Positions 50,301 to 64,000 of a DNA stretch of 64,000 nt are shown here, one piece after another. Source of the DNA: Luscinia megarhynchos (taxonomy: Eukaryota; Chordata; Aves; Passeriformes; Turdidae); NCBI GenBank assembly GCA_034336665.1, contig JAPFBE010000002.1:36497406-36561405 (forward strand), given 5' to 3'. Below the pieces are notes generated by a model. It had not been told where the DNA came from. It searched no databases and saw only the letters and a program-made list of their open reading frames with translations. A program made the position numbers and the translations under genes. Positions within the stretch are counted from its first letter, which is position 1. Each line of letters starts with the position of its first letter.

Positions 50301-53300
50301 TGTTGGAGTTTTATAGAGGCAAGCAGGAATCCATTTACAGTGAAGATTCAAAAAATTGCAGCTATAAATAATGAACATGGCAGTGTTCTTGAACAAATTC
50401 CCATATTTGTCCTCTATGAGATTTATTGGGCAAAATTTAAATTGTATAAATGTCAGTAATCACAGTGTACTTTTTCTGAATATGGCTCCACACACATACT
50501 GTGTATCATTAACACTGTGAATACCTTTTTTTAAGTCCAGTCATTTTTCAAGCCTGCCAGTTATATTCATGTATTTTGTTACCCTATTACCTTGGGGCGA
50601 AGGTGAATTAACTTAAAAGATGCATGGAGTATCAGTGTGTCCTCACAGAGCAGTAGAATTGTGTTTATTGGTCCTTGCTGACAGAAGGCATGGTTAAAAT
50701 CATGCTAAAGCAAGTTTCTCTTTCTGTGTGTACCAGAGCTGCACATGTTGATGCAGCCAGTGAAAGCTTGATGCTCTTTCCTTCACTTGAAAATGCCTCT
50801 GCAGGGGGAGACCTCTCATCACCAAAGTTAAACTTTTGCTTCTGTGCACTGAAGAGAGATCTTCTTGTTGGACCCAACCTGCTGGGTATGGCCCAGGTTT
50901 GTCCATGCAGAAATTCACATGTACTAGGGAAGGAGATTCTCATTCCTCTGTCCAGGGACCTCCAGACAGGCTAAAGGCTTAATGTTGGAGTGCTGTACCT
51001 GCCTGATGCAAATCCTGGAGTTTAACTTTGCATTTTTCACATTTCAGCCAAAATGCTTTTATTTTTATCACTTGTTCTCAATAGTAACTTCAACCCAACT
51101 TCTCATTAGTAATTCTATTGATAATCCCTTTAATTGTAAATTGCAAAAAGGGATTAAAAAGCCTTTTGGAAGTTTTCTTCTCGTGATGTGGAGATCTAGC
51201 AGTTTTAGATAGGTTAGGCATCTCAGGACATAGATGCTCCAGAAAGCTCAAGACAAGAGAAATGTCCATGCAGAATGAATGAAGTGTTTCCAATCTGTGA
51301 CAGGGCTTTGAGATATTCTTTTCATTCATTTCTATTCTTTTCATTCATTTCTATTCAGTTTCATGAATATTCCCTAATTTTACTGAAATATTAACTAGTT
51401 AAGTAGCTCTGCCCCTTAGTATATTTAGCTGTGGCTGAGGGTGGATTCTCATTAATTCTTTTACTCTGAATGAAGGTGACAAGTGGAGCAAAGGTTGCTC
51501 TGTTTTGCCTTCCTCCCTCTCTTTTTCTCTTTGTTATCTTGGGGACTTTGCAAGAACAACACACTGTGACCTGAACTAAAGAGTGTCACTATAAGCAGTG
51601 TCATCCTGTCTCTTCTCATTTTAGCACTTCCCAGTGCACTGTGCTCTGATGATTCTATTCTGAGGGGGTCCTTGGCCAAGGATATTCCAGTCTAGCATGT
51701 GGAATGAAGCTTGAACCTTCTTGTATCTACAAGCCTCAAGTATTTGAGGAAATAGCCTTTCATCTTGAAAGCTGGAGAGACTAAATAAACTTATTTAAGC
51801 CACTTAATCAGCAGAGAGGGGATGTGGGGGATTAATGGGGCTACACAGAACGGCGTCTTATTTGGAAGGGGCAGTTTTAGGACAGGAGTGAGTAATGTTA
51901 GTGCACTCAGGAATTGATGTTGAAGCCAGATTCAGTGAAGATGATCTCCAGGGTATTCTTCCAGATCCTTTTTATTACTTTGTTGTTGAAATTGTTTTCT
52001 AATATTATTTATTGTCTCAAATATCACATTCCCATCTCTTGAAGAAAAAAAAGTTGCTCAGTCTTTCATCTTCTTCTGGTTATATTTCTTTGCCTCATTA
52101 CACATTTGTTTTTATGAAGGATTTGATCATATTTTCCAAAAATTATTTAAGCTTTGGGTGTCTTTCTAAAAGATATTTTTTCAGTTCAGCCAAGATTCTA
52201 TGGGCATAAGGCCCATCTCTACAATGACAGATATCTCTCAAGTTAACTATTGTAAAGGATGTTGAGTGGGCCATAAAAATGTATAAAAACTCTGATGACC
52301 TTAGTACAGGGTATTCACTGTATGAGTACATTGATTAAGTCTAAAAAGAGACTGTAAGGAAACAATGACTCAAGATAAGCCATTCCACAGGAATAGGATA
52401 ATAGGAGACCAACTGGCTCCAGCAGCACTGGCTGTGATTTCCTGCTGAGACTATTGGACTGGTTTTGTCTAGAAGGGCAGCAGCCCAAGAACTGTCAAAA
52501 ACAAAAGGAGTCCCTCTTTCCAGAGAGGTGCTGGCTATTGGAAAGAGAAATCATGCTGATTTCAAGATCCACAAGACCCCAAATGCAGAAAGAAGCAAAT
52601 GGCAAGGTCAACATAAACACGGTATGAAATGTTTAAAGTAAATGCACCTGTTGCTTGTTTAAAACAATTTTTGGGATTTCTTTTTATTCTGTTATAGCTA
52701 AGGGAGCATTCTACAAGTCTTTAATTTGCTATGACCTATAAGCAAATTCTTTGGGTTAATTTAATTTTTTTTATCCCCATCTTTATTAATTTTTGCATGT
52801 AATGAATTTGCTGGGGCTATTATCTGCAGTGCACCAGCAAATGGAAGGAGTTTCTGGAACAGCAGAGCTGTGATGTGGCTCCCATGTGATTTGTGGATCC
52901 ACTCCTTCTCCTGTCACTGAAGAAGGGTTTCCTGGGAAATTTTTCACCTCTCTTTCATGGTTGCATAGATGTGCAAACTTTAAATTGTTCACATATACCA
53001 CTTGCAAACTTATGTTTATCAAGTATTAGGGAACTTAACCCCCGAGGACCATGTGTTTCTGAGCTGCCATTGTCTCTTGTGTATGTTTGCATCAACATTC
53101 ACTGGCATAACAAGTTTAAGTTTAGAAAACCTCTGTTGTTGCAATTCATTTTTAGCTGTGCAACCCGGGAGCTGTCACCTCAACCTCCTGCTAAACTCCA
53201 CATAAAAGACAATCTATTTCTTTACATAAGATAAAAATGTGGAAGTTCAAATATTTTAGCTGGTTCTTCTTTTTGTAAGATAATTCCTCTGTCAGATTGC

Positions 53301-53489
53301 TCTAGTTACCACCAAATGTTACCCAAGTAACACAAGTATTTAAATGCACTTTTGCTGTCAGTTATACATGGTATAATGTCATTTTGGGCTTATGTTGCAT
53401 TAATACTCCTTGCATGCTCATATTCTAAACTTATCTCAATTTGCACATCTGTGATCCTCCCTGCATTGCAGTGCACTCATTCCTGTTGA
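47346..53489. other. Intergenic, no gene recognised
   Basis: AT-rich sequence with short open frames only. A 19-nt unit (TATTCTTTTCATTCATTTC) is repeated twice in tandem at 51314-51351. No transposon, RNA gene or exon recognised. Confidence 0.6.
51314..51351 (+). repeat. Two-copy 19-nt tandem repeat
   Basis: TATTCTTTTCATTCATTTC occurs twice without gap or change, followed by a partial third copy (TATTCAG). A recent slippage duplication is the simplest explanation. Confidence 0.9.
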
Positions 53490-53580
53490 CACGTGGATTA
53501 AGGCAGGTCCTGCCTGACCAACCTGATCTCCTTTTATGACTCTCTTCTACAAGGCCCTCGCCTGAAGCCAAATTTTTGCC
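53490..53580 (+). mobile_element. Probable CR1 reverse-transcriptase remnant
   Basis: In one + frame the sequence reads SCLTNLISFYD followed by SLLQG. This resembles the stretch of CR1-type reverse transcriptase just before the conserved YLDF(S/C)KAFD block. That block is not found after it, and similarity fades within about 90 bp. It is a small, decayed fragment in the opposite orientation to the larger CR1 downstream. Confidence 0.5.
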
Positions 53581-54907
53581 TTTTTGTTTTATTCTAAAGC
53601 CTCCTTGCATGCAAAGGAGCCTTGCTATAGATTTTCCTCATGATAAGGTATAAATTAGTGTCTCATATCATCAAACATATTCATCAAATATCTTTCCAGA
53701 GTGTGACATTTTACTCAATGCTTGGGTCTTGCAGAGATGTAGGAAAATCTGATCACAGACACCCACACCATACACAGAGTCTGACTATGTGCCATCTCTA
53801 TACCTGAGTATGGAGAAACAGGCTCTGTAGTCACACCTCTCAGCCTGTGCAGGATGTGCTAGGTAGGTAGCCAAGAATTCCTAGAAGCAAAAGCTTTTTA
53901 AAGTCTGCATAGACCAAAGTTTTTCTGAGCTCCTCTTGAATTCCTACACTAAGATTTCCTACTGCCATGTATTTTTCCCCTTAGGTTCACCTGCAGGTTC
54001 ATCTTGGTGGCAAAGATGTGTTTGATCAGGTATGTGGTTTTCATGGTTGCCTTGGAAATTTGTGAACAAGCAAAGTTCATCCAGGGTAAGTTTGCCTGCT
54101 GGTGTCAGTGCCCCATCCTTACTTTTATGACTTGTTAGTGGAAACTTACAACAAGTAGAAACTTGTTACAAGGCATAATGAATTGGGACACGTTGTTGCT
54201 CATCATCCCACCTCAAGGACATTATCTTTCTCTGAATGGTTTCTAGATATCGTTGCACTAATGTCCCTTAATGTGTCCCTGGACAATCTGAGTTCATCAC
54301 CATCCTTTGGACCTTTCTTTTAAGAGTAGATTCTTCAACCCACTGATAACTTCATTCATTGATAGAACATACTTCAGTCCAGTTGCCTTGGTTTCCTAGG
54401 CAGATTTCTCCATTTCATTTTCTAGCATCTGCTCAACATTTTTTGTGTCTTTTTAGACACTATGGATCTTTCTTTTTATTGCAGATATACTTTGAAATAT
54501 CAGACTGACAATCAAAAATCTAAAGAAAGATAAAATAAGAGGGAAAATAGAATTGCAGCAAACAAATACATTTTCCTAACACACCATGATACACATAAAT
54601 TGTCAAGCTTAGGTATCCTTGGCTTAGTTTGGTAAATAGTTTTTGTTTCTGAAAAATTATCTCTCTCTTTGAGTACTTCTGTCAGACTTTCATCTTCTAC
54701 ACAACCCTTCTCAATTTTATGTGATGCATCATTGCTCTGATTTTTTAAAATTATTGATAAAACAATAATTTGCTTTGAACAAGCACATATAACAGTGGTC
54801 AAGTAACTTGCATGTCTTCAATATTTGTTTCTGTTAGGATTTGCTCAAAAATATGTTATACTGCATGGTGAAAAATTTTTATATCAAAGTTGTTTTTACA
54901 AAATTGA

Positions 54908-56005
54908 GAGAATCATAAAATTACATAAACATAGAAGGCTTGGGCAGGAAGGGATCTTATAAATCATCTAGTTCCAACCCTCCTGCCATGGGTATAGATA
55001 CATCCCACTAATCCTGGTTGTTCAAAGCTCTATCCAGCCTGTTCTTGAACAAGGAATGGGACATCCACAACTTCTCTGGGCAAACTTTTCCAGTGTCTTA
55101 CCCTGCTCCCAGTGAAGAATTTCTTCAGCTTTAAGCCATCCTCCCTCATCCTGTCTACATTTGCCTGTGTAAGAAGTCACCCTCCTTCTTTGTATATGCC
55201 CCTTGAGTACTGGCAGGTGCTATAAAGTCTCCCTAAAGCCTCCTCTTCCCCAGCTCTCTCAGCCTGTCCTCACAGGAGAGCTGCTCCACCCCTCTGACCA
55301 TCTTGGTGTCCCTCCTCTGCACCTCCTCCAGCAGCTCCCTGTGCTCCCTGTGCTGGGCCCAGAGCTGATGCAGCACTGCAGTGGGGTCTCACCAGAGCAG
55401 AGCAGAGGGGCAGAATCCCCTCCCTGCCCTGCTGCCCACGCTGCTGGGATGCAGCCCAGGACACTTCTGGCTCCCTGGGCTGCCAGTGCACACTGCTGCC
55501 TCATGTCCAGCTCTTCACCCACGAGAACACCCAGGCCCTTCACAGGGAAGAGCTGCCAGTGAGTTCTTCCCCCAGTCTGTGCTCTGTCTGGGATTACCCT
55601 GACCCAGCACCTTGCCCTCAGACTAGTTGAACCTCAGGAGGTTCCCATGGGCCCACTTCTGATGTTTGCCCAGGTCCCTCTGGATGGCATCCCATCCTTG
55701 TGCTTTCTTGCTGAATGAAGGTGTTCTTGATCCCTCTGTCTGTGTTGTTGATGAAAATATTGAAGAACACTGATGGCAAGACTGAGTCCTGAGGGACAAC
55801 ACTGGTCACTGGCCTCAGCCTGGACATAGAGCCACTGACCACAACTCTCTGGCTTTGTCCATTCAGCTAATTCCTTGTCCATCTCTTGTCCACTCTTTTA
55901 ACCCATGTCTCTCCCATTTGGAGATAAGGATAATGTGGGAGACACTATTGAAGGCCTTACAGAAGTCTAGGTAGATGACAATGCTTGATCTTCCCATGTT
56001 GATTC
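54908..56005 (-). mobile_element. 5'-truncated CR1 LINE with decayed reverse transcriptase
   Basis: The right part (55620-56005), read on the - strand, shows broken CR1 reverse-transcriptase blocks. One has the form YLDFCKAFNSVSH (near 55930-55985). Another resembles the RPVTSxVPQxSVL...FNIFIN box (near 55725-55830). They are separated by frame disruption and lack the intact catalytic YADD-type region. The left part is the CR1 3' UTR, ending at about 54908 in the reverse complement of the usual CR1 tail (AATCATAAAATTACA, then TCATCTAGTTCCAACC, then CTGCCATGGG). The 5' end is lost, as is typical of CR1 insertions. No protein can be made from it. A + strand open frame at 55203-55562 is the antisense of the CR1 3' part. 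Confidence 0.9.
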
Positions 56006-59000
56006 CCATTGCAGAATGGATGCTGCAGGCAGATATTTCTGGAATCACAGGAGAAGTTTTCATGGATTAACCAGTTCCATATTAACAGTAGCCAGCCCAT
56101 TATGCAAGGAGTCTTCATAACATATTTAAAGTAATTAGCATGCATACACACTTTTATGTGACTGTTGATGGATACTATGCTGTAAATGTTATTTTTTCTG
56201 TTTCTCTTTAGAAGGCAATAAATAGTAAGAGGATAGTTAAATTCAGATTTCAAACCTATCAATACGTTTTTTGGCTTAAAAAGAAAGGAATATATCTACC
56301 TGTAATTTTACTGTATTGGTTGCAGAACATCTGGTGAACAGCTGCTTTCTAAAGACAAATTTATTCAGATAATCTCACTGAATAGCTTTAGGTTCTGTCT
56401 AGCAACAAATGGCAGAAACAACCTTATTATGGCTCATACCCAACAACAGCCAACATGTCTCTTCTTTTTATTGTATTGTTTCCTTCTTTTTTTTTAAGTA
56501 CTTAGCACCCAAAATTATGTAGTGGGCATTTTTCCTGGGCATCTTCACAGCATTAGCACTTGCAGTCCTGCTGCCTCTTAAAGGCTACTTTGAGTAGTTT
56601 CTTATTAAGGGCCTACATTCCCTTTGGTTACTTGCCATGAAGGAAAGAGTGGGTCACAAGTTAAATGCAAAATTGGTAATAAGTCCATGCAAAGGAAATA
56701 AATACAATGCAGCATGCTGTTTCTGGAATGTTGCTCAGCACTTGCATATCATGTTTTCTCTGAGGAAAAAACACTGGGTGAGGGGTGTTCAAGACCACCT
56801 TGGCACACTTGTTCTGTCATTTGCACCATTATTTTGAAATGAATGGAAGAATATTCTCAAAAGATCCCTCACCCATTTAAATCTCCTGTGTGCATTATCC
56901 TGACTTTGAAGACAGACAAGAGCTGTCTTTTCTAGAAAACTTTGGTATAGGAGACGAGCACTTGGTGACCTCTCGCCTCGTTGATGCTTTCATCACAGAT
57001 ATGAGAGCAGCAGTAGTTCCATGGAACTGATAGTGGAAATGGGAAGAAAAAAGATGGAGGTGTATTTTAAATTGCATCTGAAACAGTCTTTTGTAGAAAT
57101 AAGATACCAGATGAGCAGTTGATTAACAAACAAATTTATCAAACTTTATCTCAATATTTTGGTCTGTTCCAGATTGTTGGCATGAAGTAAATCAGGACAC
57201 AGCAGAAGTAACTCAGATATTTTTATGTTTGATTGATTAGTTTTCTGAGACAAAGTCTTACAATATAGGTAAAAACCTTCCAGAACTGTCCTGTCTAGCT
57301 CTCTATCCCACAGCAGGACCAATCTTTCCTGAGCCATGGCAGAACTCTGTCTAGCCTGTTGTCACATCTCCCAGAGATGCTGCAGCCTCCCAAACAAGTC
57401 TTTAGGAAGATTTGTTATCCTTGCAAATGGAGTTGTGCAGTGACCATCATTCACTGTTGCATTTTTATTTACTGTAGAGACACAGACAGTGCATACCTCA
57501 AAGTATTTGAAGACCACTCTCCTTAGACTAAGAAACCCCAATTATTTTCTCTTGGGTCATGCCATCAAGGAAAGACACACAAGAAACCATGTTGGTGGAA
57601 GCTCTGGACAGCTATACTTCACTAAATAAGACCTGCTATTCTGTGCTGTAAATCAGCCATATGCTGCACTTGATGAGGTGAAGACTTATGTAAAGTCTGT
57701 TTCACACACAATCTGGTGTGTATTGGCTCTGACTGTAAACATCTCTTCAAACAGATTCATATCCTAATATACAGATGATCTGTATGTCTATTGTAGTTTT
57801 TGTTAGGATATGTTTAAAAAATGGGCAGAGTTTTTCTTATGAAGTAGGAAATGAAAAAAGTACATATGGTTCTGCATGTGCCAGACCTCCAAAGGTAGGG
57901 AAGTGCTGTAAATACTTTGTTGACTCTGCGCCAGATTATTGTGTTGAGTCTTCCTGTGTGTAGGCCAAAAGAACTACAGATTCAGTTATTTTAAAACTTT
58001 GTTCTTTTGAATTTAATTTCTTAAGAAATTAAGGCAATTAGACAGCAGAAGAAACAATCAATTAATAGGCTACAAAATGCACACACAAAAATCACAGTCC
58101 ATTTTGATTAACTTCAAGACAGTACTTCAGTCAAGGAGGATTGTAAGCTCCTTCCTCCTAAAGTATGGAGTGCATGATGAAGAATGATGATTACTTCCAC
58201 AGAAGGCTATTAATGCCAAATGACAGTCAACATTTTCCCTATTTCTTTTGATACACTTATGGCTGAATTGCTGATGTAAAATATCACCTCCATTTTTTCT
58301 AATTTCTCTTAGGATTTAGACTTCATAGTTACACAACAAATGTTTTAGGTTTTTTTTCCAGTGGTTTAAAATCCCTTTTACCTCTCTGGTGAAAGCTTAT
58401 TGAGGATTAAGAAATGTCTATGTATATGAGTTATATAGATAAATAAGTCTTTAGCTCTGCAGTAAAGGCTGCAGCTGAAGAGGTTTAAAGAAAAATAGCA
58501 TGCAATGTTATGAGGAAAATAGTTCCTTCTTTACTGCAATTCTGAGTGGATGTAACATCAAAACTATTTTCCAAGATGGACTACATTTTTCTTTTTATTT
58601 TACTATTGTCTAAAGTAAATAGGGGATATAGATCAGAACTAGGAACAACCTTATTCAGTTACTAGATTAAAAAGAAGAAAGGTCCTCATGACTTTCAGCT
58701 CAGCCTTGTAGACAAGTATTTAACTTAGCATTAAATAAGATTGCACAGCAGATAAATATTTTCACTCTGCTGAAGGGAAGTTTTTCAAGCACATTATCCT
58801 GCTTGAGGACTCAGCTGTTTGTATGCACTGTGTCCTCTGCCATCCCACTAACAGCAGAGCTAGAATGACATTTTAAATTAATAGCCACATATTTTTGTTG
58901 CTGTGACAAGTCCTATTTGGAAAGCCAGTTGCACAGCAAAACATAATGAAGGAAGTATTTGCAAGAAGTGTTCATCCAGAAGACAACTCATTTCAGAGAT

Positions 59001-62000
59001 GCTTTGATCAAATTTTGGGCTGTAGGGCTGTTCCACTTCTTTTGCTGCATTTGGTAAAGGCTATCATGGGCCATTCTACTCTCAGCAGGTAAGGAGTCTC
59101 CATTTTAAAAGTGAAAAAAATCCATCTGCAAATCCTGATTTTTATGTGTTAAGAATAACATGTAAAGAAAAAGAGTGTTTGTTGAGTCTCATGAGCAATT
59201 ACATCAGCATGAATAAAGACTCATGCTCTTCAAGTGGCTCTGGTCACTTCTGTCCCCATATAGAAAATGCCCCAGATGCCACAGGTGCTCCCAACCATTC
59301 CATTGCATTGTGTTATCTCTAGTAAAAACCATGGTGCCATGATGGGAACCATCCTACTTCTATTTTGTTGAAATTGTCATTCTTGCAGCAGTAAAACAAA
59401 TCTTCTTTAAGATAATATTTTCTTTGGAAAAGTACGTTTTCTTCTATCATTATTTAGTGTGTTTTAAAAGACTTTATACTTTTACTTTGTATGTGTGAAA
59501 AAGGGGTGAAAACCAGCAGCAGCTACCACCAAAACCTGACAGATAACCTCTGTGTATTTCCATTCATTCAGAATGTATGAGAAGCTCAAGTGTGCTCTGC
59601 CATTAGACATAAATATCCAAAGTCATCATTTACTAGGTGTCACATTGATCAGCTGCTATACAGACTTGGTATTTTATCAAACATGATTTTAAAAAAAGTC
59701 ATTTAAATAGCAAAGATTAAATTATCCTTGTATTATCTCTTCCTTCCTGGAAATGAAAACGACTAGCCTGACATAAAGAACAAGTCTCCATACCTAGCTG
59801 AGTTAGGGATGTCTTAAGACTTGTAAAACTCTTCAAACTTTTGAAGTTCAGCATGTAAGCCCTGACTGTACTGAAGGAGAAGAAAGGCTTGCACGAGGCC
59901 AGTGGTAGGGCTTTCATTTTCATCTCCCTGCCTCCCTTCCCTGGGAGTGTTTGGAAGGGGCTGCTCTAACCTGGTGCCAACAGTGTATTGCAGCTGTATC
60001 ACCCTTCCTGGCACCTCCTCCCCGTGGCCTCTCGTTCTTTATGTGCAGGAGAACACTGCTGAAGAGCAGATCAAACACATGGCATTCCTTTACACGATTT
60101 ACACAACCAGCCTCATTGCAACAGAGGTGCACACAGATGTCTGCAGGAGGAAAATGTCTGCTCAGGTGCAATGCAGATTTGGATGCCAGAAAGCTTGGGC
60201 CATGCAAAGAGATAGATAGGCTTCACCTTGAAATGTGTTGAGGAGTGCATATCTCACATATTGTAAGTTGCTCATCCCAAGGACTTTTGGATGGGGACTA
60301 TAAATTTTTGGCTGTATTCAAGAGAAGTGGTGGATTAGAAAATTTTAACGTACTAAATGAATTATTTAGGTTTTTTTTTTTTTTTTAATCCTTTTTTTTC
60401 CCTGTTACAGCTTCAAGCAGACTTTAGGCTAAGGAGGGAAATGAAAGAGCACTCTTGTACTTATGGTGTGGGAGTTTTTTTGCAGGTGACCTTTTTTTTC
60501 GAGGTGACTTTTTCTAAACACCCTGATCTTGTTTGCGGTAGCAAAGCCTAAAACTGGGATTCAAAAGAACATAGTAAATAGACTTTGCAATCACATGATA
60601 TAGTCCCTGCACTGAACATGGCATCTGTCATGAAATGGGTGCTTTCTGGGGTACCTCAACTTTATTGTCTTAAATGACATGCAGCTGAATTCATTCTCTT
60701 TCTAGGAGGAGAAAATAAATGTTTCATCGAGTCTGTTTGGACCCATACTTTTTGTCCAGAGCATACAAAATTCTGGCATTTTGCCTGTGGTTAAAACATA
60801 AAACTTATCACATTACATCTTTGATAGCATATCAAGAAAACACTTCTTGTTACCAGGAATTCAGAGTTGTGACTTATACAAAATAAATAATAAAAAAAAA
60901 CCCCAAAAGTGCAAAACTGAAAATTATAAAACCACAGAGAACAAAGCAAAAATTCTATTAGACATAATTTTTCCCTAGAAAACATCCAGAGTGACACTCA
61001 GACTGATAGGGATTACTCATATAGAATGTGCATATGTATATTAAAAGATGCTTATATCTTAATATGAAGAAGCAAGTAAGGTTTACAGTTGTTAGGTTGT
61101 AGGGGTTTTTTGGGTTTTTTTTGCATTTAGCATTAATCTGCCTCATTCATTTTCACCATAGCAAAACTTCTGGGTCAGTCAGTTTTATTTTGCGTTGCTG
61201 TTTTCAGCATTTTTGAGTCCACCATATTTCTCTCTCTGTGGTCTTTGAGGAGAAAAAAAAAATGAAAAAAGGGAACTGGAAAGCTATTGTCTTTATTTCA
61301 AACACTGATTTGTTCCTCCCTGGAGGAAACATACCCAAAATATAGGAGATGCCTGCATTCCCTGGATCCAGAGTAGGCATATCCTTAGCAATTCCTCTTT
61401 TTCTTCTGAAAGAAATGAATTTGCATGTTGGTGGTAGGCCAGGTCCAATGTGCTACTCTGACCTTGCAGGCTGTAAAACCTCTGTCCTACAGCAGCACAG
61501 GAGAGGACCCTCAGACCTGCCCTGTGCCAAGGGATCTTCTCCAGCATTGCAGCTGGCAGGAAGGCTGCAGGTCATCTGTGTCTGCAGCCATGTAAAGTCA
61601 TGGATAACCTTTGGGTTCAGTTGAAGTTCTGTTTTCAGTCTATTTCTCTGCTTTTCATTTTCTCCACGGGTGATTTTTTTTCCTGTATATCCCACCATAA
61701 TGGTACAGAGAAATATTTATCCTATTTTCCAACTCACAGTTAGAAAGTATAAGTGAATTTGCTCCCTGTAATACACCACATTTGTGATAGAGCCAAGCTC
61801 TGAATGCAGAAATCAGGAATCCCAGGGCTGCCTTTCATCTATGTTTCTTTGTTGTGCTTGGAAGGAGACCACAGAGCTGATGCTGTCTCTGCTCCAGTAT
61901 CACTGGAAATTACAGGTAGCCATAACCTTCATCATTCACCCTGTCTACATGTGAAATGTGGCATAGAATAACAAATGTCACATGGACAGTTGTTTTTTCT

Positions 62001-64000
62001 GCTGTAATTCTGATCTGTATTGGTTCATTGAATTATAAATAGATTAAAATTGATTAATAATATTATAATATTATATTCTTATAAATAATATAGTAATATT
62101 TAATATTTCTAATATACACGCTTATTATTCTTTTGTGATGATAAAAAGTTGACTTTTGGTATGACTTTAGCAGCTGAAAGTCAAGAATTCTAGAGTTTGT
62201 CCCTTAAAATAATTTTTTACTACAGTAACCCTATTCAAGGTTACATCATGCTCATTATGTTGCTAAAGCTGAGAACAATACTGCAATATGACTTTCTATT
62301 TCCCCCCTCCCTCCCACTTTGAGGCATTTCAGGATGGTTTGAGACATACATATACATATATTTCTCCTCCCCAGGCATTTCATACAGTCTTTGCAATAAA
62401 AGCCATAAGACTTACAAAATATTACACCAAAGGACGTTTTTGGAAAAAGAAGTTATGTCCCATATTATATACTCACAATATTCAGCAGAGAGAAACAAAT
62501 CTTTGATCATACTTCCAGATGAAATATTTTTGTTACTCTTTTTTTATCATATAAAGGATTAATTGAACAATGATGCTGTAAAAATGTGCATATGGAGAGA
62601 GTTAGATCCACCCATGTTACTGTAAAGCGACTTATTTGATGTTTCATATTGTTCAGCAGAAGAACATCATTAGAATATCCTGTCTGGCAAGAAAGGCTAT
62701 CATGTTGAAAAGAAACCTTGGCCTCAGATTTTTTTAAAATTTTTTCTGTTTTCAGTCTGAATCTGAAATTCCCCAAATATACTGCTGAACTGTGCATCAG
62801 GCTGGATTCTGAAATCTCTGCAGCTTCATACAAACCAGACTGTCTGTGCCCAGAGGGCATTTCAGGCTCCACTGCCCCTTTTTCCTGGGGCTCCCCCCAT
62901 CCTGCCCAGGGCCAGGTCAGCCCCCATGGCCCCAGCTCTTGCCCCAGTGATGCTGCAGCAGGGCTGGTCTTCAGCATCCCACAGCCCTTCCTCAGAGCAG
63001 ATCACTTTATACAGATGCTTCCAATGCCTGTCTGACAGCCAGAAACTACTGCTCTGTTGGCTACTTGGCTGATTTCCCTCACACTGGAAAAAGCAATCGA
63101 ATTTTATGCTGTAAAGTTTTAATTGTTCTGTTGTGGATTTTTTCCTGATTATTCAATGTAATTTAGAATAGATCATAATTTTATTAACCATTTTTACCTG
63201 CAATGAACTGCTTACTGGGTGAGTGTGTTATGCCAATATTTTGGCAGAAGATAAGTCTTGTGGAAGCATCCAGCATCCATCCATTAATGAACAGAGCACT
63301 ATGCTCCATTTGCAAATGAGCTCCCATTAGCTTGCTGGGAACTACACCCCTAATATGGAAAATTTACCATGACTTGTTATTCAAATTGTGGAATCTCAAA
63401 TTGAAATGTTTAAAGACAATTACTATTTTAATGTCATGTTGTAATCATTTTTATAAAGCAGGTTTCAAAAAAGGAAGAGGAGGGGGTAAATGTTGAAGCC
63501 CACATTGCAGCTTATCCAAAGATATTTATGGATTTTGGTGGCTATCCACTATTATAATTACTGCACTTGGGAAAGCTGTCTTGCCTGTTACTTATATAAA
63601 TCAAATAATTCCATTTAATAAACTGAGGGTAGTCACTGACATGGCTGAACAAACAGGCTCACCAGTGGTGTTTGACAGACAATATTTATCCAGTTCCCTT
63701 AAAGGCCTCTTAATTTGGAGGAAACAGCACAGGTTTGTAATGCTGAGCTAGAATATATATAGTTTTGCAGAAATACCAGCAACTGATGGTAAGTAACAGC
63801 CCATGGAATTTTTATTGTTGATGGTGAATAGAGATGCTTGGATGTCATCTTTATCACTGGGCTTGTGCAGCTCTGTGTCTGCACCACCTTGATGGCCACC
63901 ATGAGGCTGTTTTAGCTCTCAGCTCTAGGCCAGGCTGTGTGACAAAACAAGCAAAATTCCTCTTTGTCAGGGGAAAAGGATGGTAGCTGGCACTGAATAG
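56006..64000. other. Intergenic, no gene recognised
   Basis: AT-rich sequence. An extreme A/T patch lies at about 62037-62115 (TAATATTATAATATT type). A GC-rich but CpG-poor patch lies near 62840-63010 inside a 156-codon - strand open frame (62507-62977) that has no recognised domain. No exon, RNA gene or further transposon identified. Confidence 0.6.

Noticed and set aside
55203..55562. 119-codon + strand open frame
   Set aside because: It is the antisense of the CR1 3' region and not an independent gene.
62507..62977. 156-codon - strand open frame
   Set aside because: Part of it runs through a GC-rich, CpG-poor patch that removes stops by composition; the rest is AT-rich with no recognisable protein features.
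40401..64000. Exons of a downstream neighbour gene such as TPGS2
   Set aside because: No stretch matching the conserved residues I would expect was seen on either strand, so no second gene is claimed.
1..64000. CRISPR arrays, operons or bacterial-type systems
   Set aside because: Spliced vertebrate exons, CR1 elements and long AT-rich introns show this is eukaryotic nuclear DNA; no direct-repeat/spacer pattern was seen.

Overview
The window is vertebrate nuclear DNA, most likely from a bird. It is AT-rich and gene-poor, with short exons separated by kilobase introns. The recognisable transposons are CR1 LINE pieces and one compact retroviral LTR, which suits an avian genome. The species cannot be named from the sequence; a non-avian sauropsid is less likely but not excluded.

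The only protein-coding gene I can support is the 3' part of a formin on the + strand. I identify it as FHOD3 (formin homology 2 domain containing 3). Five constitutive exons (8718-8908, 10455-10647, 18621-18792, 21448-21609, 34990-35072) join in frame through AG/GT sites. They encode the last 266 residues: the C-terminal part of the FH2 actin-assembly domain, an acidic/serine-rich linker, and the basic diaphanous autoregulatory domain (DAD) followed by a stop. Between the second and third of these lies a 24- or 30-nt in-frame microexon at 16021/16027-16050. It encodes an exact T(D/E)5XE acidic motif, the hallmark of the muscle isoform of FHOD3 that is phosphorylated by casein kinase 2. Upstream exons of the gene lie outside the window.

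Layout: 1-8717 is the 3' part of an intron. 8718-10647 holds two FH2 exons. 10648-18620 is intron carrying the microexon and candidate RBFOX sites. 18621-21609 holds two GC-rich exons separated by an intron with an antisense LTR and a pyrimidine microsatellite. 21610-34989 is a 13.4-kb intron with a locally duplicated A/B repeat, a CR1 tail and an isolated CpG-rich patch. 34990-35072 is the terminal coding exon, followed by a 3' UTR that probably ends near 36.8 kb or 40.4 kb.

From about 40.4 kb to the end I find no gene. This part holds a 14-bp perfect inverted repeat, a roughly 425-bp GGAA microsatellite, a small + strand CR1 reverse-transcriptase remnant and a 1.1-kb 5'-truncated CR1 on the - strand with decayed reverse transcriptase. 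The most biologically interesting items are the muscle-type microexon with its tandem acceptors and nearby GCAUG motifs, the intron-split kinase-controlled DAD switch, and the CpG-rich patch inside the large intron. I found no wholly new system.
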